Source: Balanoglossus misakiensis
Taxonomy: Eukaryota; Hemichordata
Direction of reading: 5' to 3'
Assembly (NCBI GenBank): GCA_040954595.2
Contig: CM082579.2
Coordinates: 3,472,001-3,536,000, forward strand
Length of the DNA stretch: 64,000 bases
Shown: one piece after another, positions 1 through 11,700 of the stretch
Position numbering within the stretch: the stretch's first letter is position 1
Layout: each line of letters starts with the position of its first letter
Position numbers and translations under genes: made by a program
The notes under the pieces: model-generated
Seen by the model: the letters and a program-made list of their open reading frames with translations, nothing else
Databases searched by the model: none
What the model was told of the DNA's origin: nothing

Positions 1-1462
1 GTCTCATACAACTGATTACATGCACTATGAAATTTAGCATAGTGGGTTTGTTAGCAAATGATAGATTGTAGGTACCACTGAAAAAAGTCAAATCATGTAA
101 TGTTTATTTATACCGTGTTGTGCGTGTGTGATGAACATGATGCGAATTCCTATTTTGCTAGTTAACTAAGATGTGCGTATTCGGCATCTTCGCAGAAACT
201 AAAACGTGGAATTATTACTTTCGAGAATCCTGCAGAACTTTACTCAAAACAGCGACACCTGCGACAATTATTCGATTTCTTTCTTTTTATATCTGGATGC
301 ATGTCTTTCATATGACTATCACGACGAAACTATGGCTGTAATCTGTAAACTAAACAATGGTGGCAACTTTCTTTTCGCCAATAAAATTATACTTTGAAGT
401 GACGTTGGTTTCTTCTTTTTCTTGTTACTGGTAGGATCTCCCAAATTACGACTTAAAGTTAGATGTGACGTCACATGTGACGTCACGTGTAAATATTTCA
501 CCAGGCACTAATTTTTACGTATTCTTGTGTGTGGCACTTTACATTTTGATTTTGACAATATTTTGGTTATTTTTCTCTCACGGGATAATTTGCTTATCTT
601 TCTATGTTTATTAACTGCGACATGAATCTTCGATTGTTACAGCTCAATTTACACCCTCCATGGTACCAGTTGTTCGTTGACTTCAAATAGTGTCAGAGGA
701 GTATTTACATGTTGTGTCTACAAGAGATATCGCACTGCAGCTTATACAACAATCTTTACAATGCCTATCAGTTATCTCGAACAACCGATGTCAGTTTATT
801 TCTATATGGCGCTACATCAAGTTCCATTGCTGTAGTTCTCATCAAAAGCGTTTTCAGAAAACTGTTTCGGTAGTGTAGGTTGATATCAGAGCGTAAAGCT
901 TCATTTAAATTTTGTGTAATCGGTTGGTACTTGTGGAACCTCAAAATGAATTATGGGATAGTCGAAGTTTTGACGTGATAACAATTCGTTTTTGTTTACT
1001 TTCGTGTTCCATGGGAGCGTCGCATTTGTGGACAGGGCAACCGATAAGCGGGGTTATGAACGTCAGAGGTCGAGCAATTATGACGCGCAAGCGATGGTGT
1101 TTTTCCGGCAACTGCCGGCTATCCATGTGAACTTTTATAAGCTCTTATCCTGTGCTCGAATGTGGACCTTGGAACACTGATAATAAAAAAAGTGGTGTGG
1201 CGTTACAAGTAGGTTCTTTTATACATGGTAATTTTGCGACGGAAGAAGGAAGTCCTACACAGACAAAATTCTTTTCTGGCACGAAGAAACAATATTATTC
1301 TATACTTCAGGTTAAGAAACATCAAAGAGTTACAATCTTTGACAGAACTAAAAATGTAATTTTCAATCAAAACACTTTCATATCGGAAGTGGGGATTCAG
1401 AGTAACAAAATTTGTTTCTCCCTGGCGATATGCAACTTACAGGACTATTTTGTCAATATTTG
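1..1462. other. Non-coding left flank, no gene recognised
   Basis: AT-rich sequence with only short, low-quality reading frames on both strands. None resembles a known protein or shows repeated or domain-like composition. The only structured element seen is a pair of palindromic CRE-like sites near 466-489, listed separately. The stretch could hold the promoter or a non-coding first exon of the plus-strand TRIM gene that starts at 1952, or part of a gene beyond the left edge. Confidence 0.5.
466..489. promoter_or_regulatory. Tandem CRE sites with overlapping E-box
   Basis: TGACGTCA occurs at 466-473 and again at 478-485, so the two palindromes are spaced exactly 12 bp apart. The second overlaps CACGTG at 484-489. 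TGACGTCA is the full CRE bound by CREB/ATF bZIP factors and CACGTG is the canonical bHLH E-box. The sites are seen directly; their function is inferred. The nearest recognised coding start is about 1.5 kb downstream, so the target gene is unknown. Confidence 0.4.
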
Positions 1463-1463
1463 A

Positions 1464-1558
<95 letters not shown>

Positions 1559-1560
1559 AT
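1463..1560. repeat. (AAAT)n microsatellite
   Basis: About 24 uninterrupted ATAA tetramers. The minus-strand reading frame across it gives a repeated Leu-Phe-Ile-Tyr string, which is an artefact of the repeat. Confidence 0.95.
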
Positions 1561-1951
1561 AGAATTTAGATTTCTTCTTTCAATGTCTATCCAGTAGGTT
1601 ACTGCTGAATGATGTGATGTTCTTATTTTTAGAGAAGACCAGTTGCAGTTGACGTAATTGGCTTCATTTTTGCTTGTGTTGACATTCGTCGTCTGTGTCC
1701 ACGTGTCAGCACTGTGATTTATCAGGGTAGGCGGAAAATTATTTTTAGCTTGTTTAATCTGTACACACAATGGAAATGAAACCATAGTAAGTCAGAAGTG
1801 GTGCTTGTGACCGGGACTGAGAAACCCCGAACCCAGGGCCTGCTGCTACGTGACTTTCCGCGGAGTTGCTGATAATTTTCGATTGGTCACCGGCGGAACG
1901 TTGAGTGCCTGTCAGGGGTTATCTGTCTCAGTGCCTCACTTCAGCATTAAT

Positions 1952-4734
1952 ATGGCTACGGGGACCCACTTGGCACAAATCAAAGAGGAATGGTTAGTTT
2001 GCGTTCTGTGTCGCCAGCACCGTGGCATGGGGCAGCTACAAGTTCTCCCTTGTGCCCACTGTTTCTGTGAGCGTTGCCTGCAGCCACGTGTTGGGAAAAG
2101 CGGCGCGGTCTGCCCGCTGTGCCAGTCTCCCTCGGGACGTCCTCCTCCCTTCGGCGTGGTGGCAGTTTCACCGGAGAATGGCTACGTGAGCGGCGCGTTC
2201 GAGCGGGCCCCCCGGCGCGCCGGGCATCGCGACTCGGGGACGCAAGTTCTTGCCCCGTGCGATGGCTGCGGGGAAGCGGTAAGCGACGTCAGGTGTCTTC
2301 ACTGCCGCCACCTGAAACTGTGCAGGACATGTGCGCGCGTCCACCGGCGGCTACCGGCAACGAAATCACACCAGCTGGAGGGTCTGGGTGCCCGCTGTCT
2401 CGCCACACCTTCGCCGGTGGAGGGTGTCCGGGTCGATATGTCAGTGAAAAATACAATCGTTCATTGCAAGTTACACCCTGATAATGAGGTCAAATTCTAC
2501 TGCGATACGTGTAAGTCTGTAGTCTGTCTGGAATGCACGGTGATTGAGCACCGTGTACCCGAGCACAAACACCGCTATCTCAAAGAGGCGGCTGTCGGGT
2601 GTCTCAGGGAATTATCCACCGTTGTTGAACAGCTCAAAACCAAAGAAGATGTCGCTTTACGCAGTAAAACGGACACGATCGGTGCGGTTTACTTTTTAGA
2701 TACATGCTTGAGAGAGGCTGAAATTAAAATCAATTTCAAGGCCAATAGATTGATTCAAAAAGTGCAAAAGGACAGGGAAGAACTCCTGAAGACGTTACGC
2801 CATGATTATGCGTCAAGAAAAGCGACCCTCCAGAAACAACTCAGCGAACTCCACGTCGCCGAGCGCAGTCTGGCAGACGCGCGGGGCGTGGCGGAGAATA
2901 TTCTCGCCGACGACAACTATGCGCGCACTCTGCTGGCCAAGGATTCGTTGATGGCAGAGGTCGCCGGGCTCTTGAAGAGCGACGTGGGACAGACCCTGGA
3001 TGTTGAGAACTTGTTGGAGTTTAAAGGGAACCGCCGCATCGCTGAAATGAGAAACTGTCTTGGCACCTTGGTAGAGTCGCCGATGGCCAATCACGTTGTC
3101 GACGATGTCTTCGATATTGAGATGGACAACTCCTGGAGTCAGAAACCAACACGTAAGTAGGCTATAGGCCTATAGCCATCGATATCAGAGTAACTCCATG
3201 ATTAGAGCAAGGGCGTGTCCGCGCGAAAGAAGAAGTAACGAAATCACTGGTATATCAATTTCACCATTATTGAAGAGAATTCAACTTCTTTCGACTGTGC
3301 CATGAACAACTGAAATTTCATGCAAATGAAAATACTATAAGTTCATTTTATAGCAATTTCAATTAATGGGGTCCTATGGGAAGAGACACATTTGACCCTT
3401 AAACCGTTTAAATGTAAAAAGTCCAATCTTGTACGAAAACTCCCAATCGGCACAGCCTTGAAAACGTTCAATAGGATCACAAGACTTTGGCGTTTATGCA
3501 AACATGATGAGAATCGTAATTTGAGTTTGCGATACCTTCTCACGTAACCTTGTCAGGTGGGTTGTTCTCAAATAAACAATGTAAAGGAAGAAATGTATAT
3601 GAGCTCTTCCGTGAAATTCAATTCCCGAGTTCATGTGTTTGTACCAGCGCTATTTCTATTTCTCCGCTTCCGCCAGATCATGATGTAACGTGCAATGATA
3701 TACCTATAGAAGCAGTTTTATCACCAGGAAACGTGCGATTGTCGAGTTTTGGCTGTGTTGACTTGTTCGCCCCCAGTACCGGCGAAGGATATGCGCGTCC
3801 ATGGTGAAAAGGGGATATGCTTTATTTGGACGTGCACCGGGAATGCAAATCAAATTTCGTTTCTTTAACATGTTCATTTTAGGGGTACGGACAATATCAG
3901 GATGTCTGATCATTCATCTGTTTAAAAAATAATACGACACTTCCTTAAAAAAGAAAATTAACAAACAATACGCGTCTACAATGAAGACTGTTGGCCATGT
4001 CCTTATGATAAGGCCAAGCAAGATAAATGTGTGGTTCCGGTATGTTTTGTAAATCTTGAGTACGTAGATCCGTCAGAAAACATTCCTCATTAGAGATCCC
4101 TTGCCAGCTTACGTTTTTATCACTTTGCTGCAGAGCCATTAGGTGAACATATATCGACAAATTTCAACGCAGGAGTTATAGCACCACTAAGTCAGCCGAC
4201 GAAGCAGATGAAAACCTCGACGAAGAGAAATTCGAAAGACAGGTATGTTTAGTCTGCAAAAGTACAAGTGGTTCGGGTGTACCAGACGGAAACATCAGCA
4301 GAACCGAAACCCATTCTACTCAATTCTGTTACAGATCTCTCAAGAATGGAGACGCTGTAGATACCCTAAACGTTCTCCTGTTGAACTGTGACCACTTCTT
4401 CGTCGACCTCAACCAAGTCAAACGAAAGCTCTTCGCCCACACCAACAAACACGTGTTGAAGACCACGGTGCAGTACTTCAGGCTGACGGAGATAGCGAAG
4501 ACAAGCCGGGCCATCAGGGAGCGTGCACGCTGCCCCTCCGAGGCGAGAGACCGACCCCATCTTGCCATCCTCGTGGTACACGCAGAAGAACCGCTGCTTT
4601 GCATCAACGAAACCAAATTGGAAATCGGCTATGCTAGGATTTACTCGGCGCTGCAGGAGTTGACTGGTGAGGCGGTACTAAATTATTTCCAAAATATGGT
4701 CACGATCATCATCATCATCATCATCACCACCACC

Positions 4735-4766
<32 letters not shown>

Positions 4767-5047
4767 CCGCCAACTAACCGAAGAACCTTCTCTACTTTCC
4801 TCTCGCAGACGGAGCCACTATCGTAGTCATAGTCAATGACAAAAAGTGCAGCGATTCCATGAAGGAATTGATCTCTGAGTGGGCACAGGGCAAAATCAAG
4901 TCGCAGTTCGAGCAGCGTTGTCTGTCTGGGCCTGACGGTTACGTGTTCTCCTGGAACCATTGTCCAAAGGACGGTCATAGGTCAACATTGGTTGAATTTC
5001 TGAAGTACAAGGATATACTTCCTCCGTTTTTATATCCGTACGTATGA
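1952..5047 (+). CDS. TRIM-like RING/B-box/coiled-coil protein with unfamiliar C-terminal domain
   Basis: Predicted E3 ubiquitin ligase of about 613 residues. Proposed exons: 1952-3152, 4173-4242, 4335-4666, 4809-5047; all junctions are GT-AG and the phases close. The RING (C3HC4) is Cys17, Cys20, Cys34, His36, Cys39, Cys42, Cys54, Cys57. A first B-box lies near 103-140, and a second near 172-207 (Cys172, His175, Cys184, Cys187, Cys192, Cys195, His207). A charged helical, probably coiled-coil region covers about 210-340. No NHL, SPRY or MATH domain is visible. Residues about 441-600 instead form an alternating hydrophobic/charged domain with two beta-strand-like stretches (LAILVV, TIVVIV) and the motif GYARIYSAL. 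From memory, similar segments occur in predicted invertebrate and fish proteins, but I cannot name a family. The start at 1952 is chosen because it has A at -3 and G at +4 and directly precedes the RING; an in-frame ATG at 1850 would add 34 residues. If only exon 1 is used, the frame stops at 3160 and the C-terminal domain is lost. Confidence 0.75.
4702..4768. repeat. Compound trinucleotide microsatellite (ATC)n(ACC)n(AAC)n
   Basis: Three successive triplet runs lie inside the third intron (4667-4808) of the plus-strand TRIM gene. Read through in frame they would give Ile/Thr/Asn homopolymers, but the flanking GTGAGG donor and CGCAG acceptor indicate the tract is spliced out. Confidence 0.9.
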
Positions 5048-6012
5048 TCAATGTGTTTTAAAGAACTTTAAAAAGTGGTTGTGTGTGCATGTATTTCTCA
5101 CAACGATGTACCCGTGGCGTCTATATAGTTCTGTGGATTCAGTTCTGATGGTGGTTCGGCTGTTGACGACTTCAATCACACCTGTCCACTAGTAGTGTAA
5201 AAAGGCCAACAGAGAAACCACCATGCAACAGACTAAAGAATCTCTGTCTATCACTCTCTCTCTCTCTCTCTCATACACTCACTAGAGCCATCGGAGAAGC
5301 TGCTTTGGAAACTGGAAGAACGAGGCTCCCCAAGCAACGAAATATGAGTGACAATAACATTCGTTCCTCTTCATTAAACCACGAATATCTTCGAAGACAA
5401 TTATCAGAACCTGTAGGTGTTCTTCAATACGGAAAACCGCCTTGTGCTACATCAGTGTGGTGAATGAAGGGCAGCGAAAGGGTGGCGTCTGGTATTTACA
5501 GTATAACGGTTGCTTGGATACTTGAAGAGGAGGGAGCAGTGCTCCAACGACATCAAATGTTCCTTGAGGGAGTTATTGTTTTGTATATTATGGTCTAATC
5601 ATGATGAACTGTGTAACTCCTGACAGAACACAATCTCTACAGGCATAACATGTCATTTGTGCAAAGGCTAGTCTTAATTAAGTTTAATTTTTTTGTTCTT
5701 TCTATACCGGGACTTTATTCATTGCAGGACAAGATGGTAATATTCTAAAACACCAAACCAACCAGAGATGGCGCTAGTCACATAGCATCTTGGTTACTTA
5801 TTCACCTACAGTTCAACTTTGTATAATTGTTCAAGACAAACGAGACTATTCACTTGCTTCCAGGGGTTGAAGATTTTCAACCACGCCATAGTAAAAAAAA
5901 TGTGCTATTGATATTGGAAGAAACTGATAGAAAATTAATGAAAGACGATTTCATAATCAATAAGTAAAAGCTGGCTGAGGCTTGCTCATGCTAACGAAAA
6001 AAGTTCTTGAAC
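5048..6012. other. Intergenic spacer between convergent TRIM genes; poly(A) signal for the minus gene
   Basis: Holds the 3' ends of two tail-to-tail genes. A short (CT)n run is at 5253-5272. TTTATT at 5714-5719 is AATAAA on the minus strand, about 300 bp past the stop of the TRIM-MIB gene, and is a plausible polyadenylation signal. I see no coding exon in the stretch. Confidence 0.5.
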
Positions 6013-8089
6013 TCAGACAAGTTTCAGATCAAATCTATTGCCACTACCCATTCGGTATTTGTCTGCGTTGCCACACTGCCATCTGACGGTCGCCCAGCCT
6101 CCGGGCTGAACACTGAGTACTGTTCCAGTGCTGCCGGGACCACCATCCTTGGATGTGCAAAATAAAACACACCAAATAAACAAATGATAAAATATGCATA
6201 GTAATATCATTCGACAACAATGACAAACACCACAACTGGCTTGTCGTGAAAAAATGTCTCACTCTGATACGAAGTGGTGAATTTATAAAATCGAACGTTA
6301 CAACATTCAGAATTATTGTAACTTGACCCCCATTCCTTCACGATCTCTCCCTCACCTGTCATTTTACTTTTATTGGCACTACATCTTACCTGATCTCCCC
6401 ACACCCAGTCAGGACCTCGTATTACTCTGTTGCCTGGTTGCACCGTGTCGGGGGCAGCCGGCATTGGTGTTGCCATGCCACCGCAACCACCAATGTCACG
6501 GTCCACTTTCGGAACGCGCTAGTTCAAAACCAAATTAAGGAAGGGTTACTTTTTTGACCAAAGCATTACATCTATGATGAGCAGCCAGCGGTGGGATTGG
6601 GACAGGGAACCAGACTAAGTTTTTAAGGCCACCTAGAGTCAGAAGTTGTAAAACTGACTGGCCAGGATCTTTTTTTCTTTCTTAGTGAATGTGTTGAAGT
6701 GTACCAACCTTTCGTTGTTTTTTCCCTCGAGAACAAGCGATGCGATCCGTCGACTGTTCCACCAGGATCTAGATAAGGATTAAAATGAAAAAGAAAAGCT
6801 ATGAAAAAACTGCCAAACTGGAAAATAATAAACCTATCAACTGGGAAAACTTCTCCATCGACATGAATACAGCAGCGCTATCGCGACATGTATTTTTTTT
6901 TCTCTCGAGAGGAGAAACTGGGAAAATGAAAACGAAAGAAAGACGTGAAACTCGGCCGTTTTGTCTATCCTGACCAACTTACCAGACTAATCGTACCGAT
7001 GTCACGGCGCTGGGGAAACGAAGATGGTTTCTGCGGGCGCGAGAACTGAATCTTGCCTGTCTTTCCGAAAGGATCTACTTTGGCCGAACTGACCTCGTTC
7101 AATTTTTGCATCAGGTTCTTGTTAGCAAAGAGTAATTCGGAAACGCTGCCGAAACGCACTATTTTCCCGGAATAGTCGCACGCATTCCGGGCACCTTCCA
7201 TCTCGCGTTCCGTTTTCTCTCTGTACTCTATGATTTCTCGTTGTCTTTCAGCAAAGACGTCGTCAGCTTGGCTTTTCAAGCCCTCTGCTTCCCTTCTCAA
7301 TGCCGTGGCCATATCGGCGATTAGTTGATCGGTTGTCTCGTCGATTGCTCGTTTGGTTTCGCTATGGCTATTGACGAGCAGTTCTTCCGCAGAACGGGCG
7401 CCGTCGACCACGAACTGATACTCGGACACTTTTTGTTGTGCCGGGGAGAGCATCTGACTGATCGCGTTTCTGATTTTCTCCGCCGATGCGTTCGCATCGT
7501 TCAAAGTATGTCCCGCGTGACTGGTGACGGAACAGACGACACACAAGGGTGTGCGACAGTTCTCGCAGTACAGCTTCAACGGCTCGTTTGCGTGCAGTTT
7601 ACACGTCGCCGATGACTGTGATCGCTCATCTACGAGTTGATCGAGGCTGTCCATGTCGGCGCCCGGAATAACGCGGTGGGTTTTCGTCAGTTTGGTGCGA
7701 TGGTGGTGCGTGGCGCATGTCTCGCACAGGAAATCTCGACAATTTGTACAGAAGGACTTTTCCGTCAGAATGGGCCCGTCACAGCCACAGCAAACAACGT
7801 CGCGTCGACTGCCGCCGCTCTTTTCGCGAGAGTCAAACACTTCGCAAAGACCAGCCACGAAAAAGTTGGAAGGCAAGCTATCAATCCCGCCTACATCGAG
7901 CTTGGTGTCGAGACGACAAGCGGGGCAAGTCAGGACGCCGATCCTCCCGTTTTTACGATAATGCGTCTTGATACAGTTGTCACAGAATGTGTGGAGACAT
8001 GACAACGTTTTCGGATAACTGAATCTCTCCAAACAGATCATGCAACTGAGAAATTCATCGTCGATTTTCTCCAGTAAATTGGCCGCCAT
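6013..8089 (-). CDS. TRIM-like RING/B-box protein ending in a MIB/HERC2 domain
   Basis: Predicted E3 ubiquitin ligase of about 456 residues. Proposed exons, 5' to 3' on the minus strand: 8089-6983, 6518-6390, 6147-6013; all junctions are phase 0. The RING (C3HC4) is Cys16, Cys19, Cys31, His33, Cys36, Cys39, Cys55, Cys58. Two B-box-like zinc clusters follow, at about 100-130 and about 163-190, then a charged helical region to about 330. The last two exons join to give RVIRGPDWVWGDQ followed by DGGPGSTGTV, GGWATVRW and KYRMG, ending FDLKLV. This is the signature of the MIB/HERC2 domain known from Mind bomb and HERC2 ligases. The stop follows the domain directly. The acceptor of exon 2 (GAACTAG) has a weak pyrimidine tract, so another exon between 6518 and 6983 is possible. 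The start ATG has A at -3 and G at +4. The combination is unusual: TRIM C-termini are more often SPRY, NHL or MATH. Confidence 0.8.
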
Positions 8090-8143
8090 GATGCAACGCG
8101 ATCTAGTACCAGGTGGGCAGGTACTCTATTACCGAGAAATCGC

Positions 8144-8153
8144 ATCACGTGAC
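8144..8153. promoter_or_regulatory. CACGTG E-box (CLEAR-like) upstream of the TRIM-MIB gene
   Basis: ATCACGTGAC lies about 55 bp upstream of the TRIM-MIB start codon. It is a near match to the GTCACGTGAC element bound by MiT/TFE and other bHLH-Zip factors. The site is seen directly; its use is inferred from proximity alone. Confidence 0.35.
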
Positions 8154-8285
8154 AAGCGTACGAACTTTGCCCTTTGGTCTTTTTTTACAATGGTATGGAA
8201 CCCAGTAGTTCATGTATTATTGTAGTCGTGGATGACCTGATATTACTGCAAGCAAAATCAAACACTCACTCAATCATAATATATC

Positions 8286-8309
8286 TATTTATTTATTTAT
8301 TTATTTATC
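8286..8309. repeat. (TATT)n run containing minus-strand AATAAA signals
   Basis: Six TATT tetramers. On the minus strand they read as overlapping AATAAA hexamers about 440 bp past the EXOSC9 stop codon, so this may serve as its polyadenylation region. No coding sequence is recognised between 8090 and 8744. Confidence 0.55.
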
Positions 8310-8744
8310 AAAGTTGAAGAGGCCAATGAAATCACAGTGTTCTATAACACGCACCCAAGCTACTGACATTGTTATCACTTTCAGCAAGGACTGTCTATAC
8401 TCTAGCTTGTCTTGAGCTTTGTCTGAACAGTTGGTAGGATGGTCCGTGATGGGGCTATGGTGTGATCCTGGAGATGTGTTGCTTGGAGTTTCCATCAGAT
8501 TGTCCAACCCCTGCACATACAACCAGTTAGCAACATTCTTCTTGCAAAGGTCCATCCGACTGCCTAAACTCCAATGGAGTTGGCCGACCTGCACTGTCAC
8601 CGTACAGTTAAGAGTCACCTGCCAGATTCGTCAGACAGAGAAGCGCCCTCCTGACACAGACCATGGAGAGGAACGGCATTCATCAGATCAGATGAGAATG
8701 AATCCTGTCCCACAAGTTGGATGTCACAGCAAGTTTTCCTCGTC

Positions 8745-11700
8745 TCACAGATCATCTTGATCCAACACAATCACTTCCTCTTCTTCACTTCCACTCTCAG
8801 CTGATAAAAAGAAATGCAAATAAAAAGACACAGATTTTCAATCACGGCCAAAACAATCTGACTCCCTGATTGATGCATAGAAATAAAATTCTAAGATGAT
8901 TGATTACCTTCAACGGATATTTTCTTCTGTTTGTTCTTTTTCTTGGCTTTGCGATTTTTCCGTTTCTTGGTTGCGTCTGGTTTTGCAGATTCGTCTGTGA
9001 ACCAGGTGTTCGCTCCGCCCTCTCCTATTTGCGCAGTGCCCTCACCGAGAACCGTCACAGGTGATGTCCTGTGCTCAGAGTCAAGGATTCGTAACAATCA
9101 GTGGATTAGGCCATTTTCGTGACACTGTATCTAGAGAAAACACTAGAACTTTGACACATACAGACAGTGCCCACACAAAAGGATACACATGCTTTGAATT
9201 CTTCATTTCTGTCGTCTCCGCATCTTGGTTTCCTTCGCCACTTGACATGACTTCGATTTCAGTTTCCTCTTTGTGGAAATTTGTGATTTTCTCTTTTGTA
9301 AATGATTCTGCAAAACCAAACTTCTCACCGGAAGCCCTGCGGTGAAATAACATGGATATGAATTAGTAAAAAAGTTGAACAGCACACACACAGACCCTGC
9401 ACCACAGAGAGCAGTGATCTAGTGCCATTGACAGTAGGACAGGAGGTACAACTTGTGCAGGCATATCAGGATGTGTGAAGCATCATGGGAAAGGGAGGTA
9501 CCTACCTTGCTTTGCTGTCATTGGCTAGTGCTTGTTTTATGACATCTACTAGTTCCGCGACTTTGACAACTGAAATCTGTGTACATCTGAGAATCTGTGA
9601 AGTCAAAAGAGAACATTAAATGTTAAAATTAGCATACCCCTCCAGCAGAGGTCAGAGCCAGCATAGAATTGTGTGACAGTGCTAGGCCAGAGTGGGGCAG
9701 GGGGTTGAGAGAGTCTACTGTAGTACCTGATCTTTGACCAACATCATGTCACCACTCATTTGCACTGTACAGATTTCCCTGTGTATGTTCATACTGATTA
9801 TCATATTTCCATCCATCACCCTCTCTTCCTTCTCTGTTGGATCAACAAGCAGATACTTCCTGAAATGGTGAAACCAAAAACACACTGAGTTTAGTTGAAG
9901 GTCTAAAAATGAGACAGTACTTGGAGTCCAGAGGGCGCTCTCATTTCCATATGAAATAACTGGAAAGATAGCATTTTCACATGTTATAGTTACAAGAGGT
10001 TCTGACACAAAACTATCAACAACTTACCCTTGATCAAAAAATGCAAATGAGACAGACACCGGCAGATGGTGCACACTGAGAGGAACTGGATCATGGTCCT
10101 CAGGGGCATGCTGGGTAAAAAGGAAAAACAACACAGAAATTCAGCAGGTGACTACACATCTCAGGAGAGATGTCTCAAACGAAAGATTCTCACTTGTTTC
10201 TTTGATAAGAAGAATTCTGGGAAGATCGACACTTACCACTTGTACCTCCTCGCCGACAACACTCACGTCTGGTCGTCTGAAATGGGACAGGGCACTGAGT
10301 GCTGCCATGGTAACGCAATCGACAATATTGCCATCGTGGTTCAGGACATGCACATCTACTCGGATTTCCCAAACCTAAATGTATTATTAAAGAATTTGTT
10401 GAAATAAAAATGTTTGGTGAAAATTTTTATCAAAATTTACCAAAATTCCATTCCATATAATTATCAATCGTACAACACTTACTTTTTCACCTGCTATGAT
10501 GCACAGTGACTCGGTATCAATGGCTCTGGAATCACGCACTGTCTTCTCCAATAACCTGGTTATTTCAACAGCAAATTCCGATTGCCTGTTCAAAATATGT
10601 AACAAACACTTAGCGTTAAAGCAAGTGACAGTGAGTGGACAGTCATGTGAAGAAAATTACACTTGGAAGAGGAGGAGAGGGTTACCTCACATCACTCACC
10701 TGCCAGGTTCGAAAGATGGCGACGCCATTGGAGACAGCTCCACATTGAAATACACTGACCCGTCTGTCGGTCGGTTCTGTCTTGGCTCAACCATATCACA
10801 TGAAACCTGGGCAAGTACCCTGCAATAAAAAGTGTGAAAAGAAGTTTTTTTTTCCTGCTTAAAGACATCTGCCAGCAAGATATCAGTCAATGGGCAAAAT
10901 CACTTGATCACAATGGATGCCACACATAATCACAACTTAAATGTATATCGTTACCTGGTATCACCAAGCTGTACTTCACAGCATCCTCTGTCTTTTCCAA
11001 ACATGACTTTAATACGGCGGAAATCATAGGCTTGTCGGCCGTCCAGTCTCTGGACAAGACACAAGACAAAATGTCCATTAATAAATAAATAGGAGGAAGT
11101 CAACCTGATAGTGCTCCGATGGGGCTCAAGCTACCTTGACTCTCACTCATCTGACAACAGCGCCCCCAAGAGACTGAAGATTCAGCCCTAGTGCATGCTG
11201 AGCCTGTGAGAAGTCTCACATTTGCGCCCCTCCCTCCAGATCAAATTGCCTACACTCCTGGAAAAACCTCGAGCTACAGTCTGCAGCTCACGGTTTTGCC
11301 TTCCAACCCCAAAATACATGTACTGGTAACACATGTACCAAGCAAAATCGAGCTGTGTGGTGGTGGTACAGAGCAGCTACGGTCGAAGTTTGTTGCTTAG
11401 GGACTGTCCAGAATTTACTTCCAGGGTGGGGCTGGAGGATTTCTTATTTTCCTGGTGATTTTTTTCCATGGCCCCCCCTTGTAAATTGTGGAGGAAATCT
11501 GTGGCCCCCCCGTAAATTTCCTGTTTTTTTTTCCATGACCCCCCCCCCCCCCCCCAATATATACATGCATGCTTACCGGTACAGACTACGACACATACAG
11601 TCTGATAAGGCTGCATTTACAAACACCTCTGGAAGGGGGGGGGGAGAATTAAATTTTTTTTACCGTTAATTTTCACATGCCCCCCGTACACTGTGACAAC

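Noticed and set aside
1453-1785. Minus-strand 110-codon frame ending in Leu-Phe-Ile-Tyr repeats
   Set aside because: Its repetitive half is the (AAAT)n microsatellite and the rest has no recognisable features.
2074-2481. Alternative plus frame of 135 codons and minus frames inside the first TRIM exon
   Set aside because: They are shadows of the RING/B-box coding frame in GC-rich sequence.
4667-4808. In-frame extension of the TRIM gene through Ile, Thr and Asn homopolymers
   Set aside because: This is read-through of intron 3; splicing 4666 to 4809 joins a coherent strand-forming domain in phase.
7325-8002. Plus-strand frames of 96-121 codons over the TRIM-MIB gene
   Set aside because: They are antisense shadows; the minus strand encodes intact RING and B-box zinc ligands.
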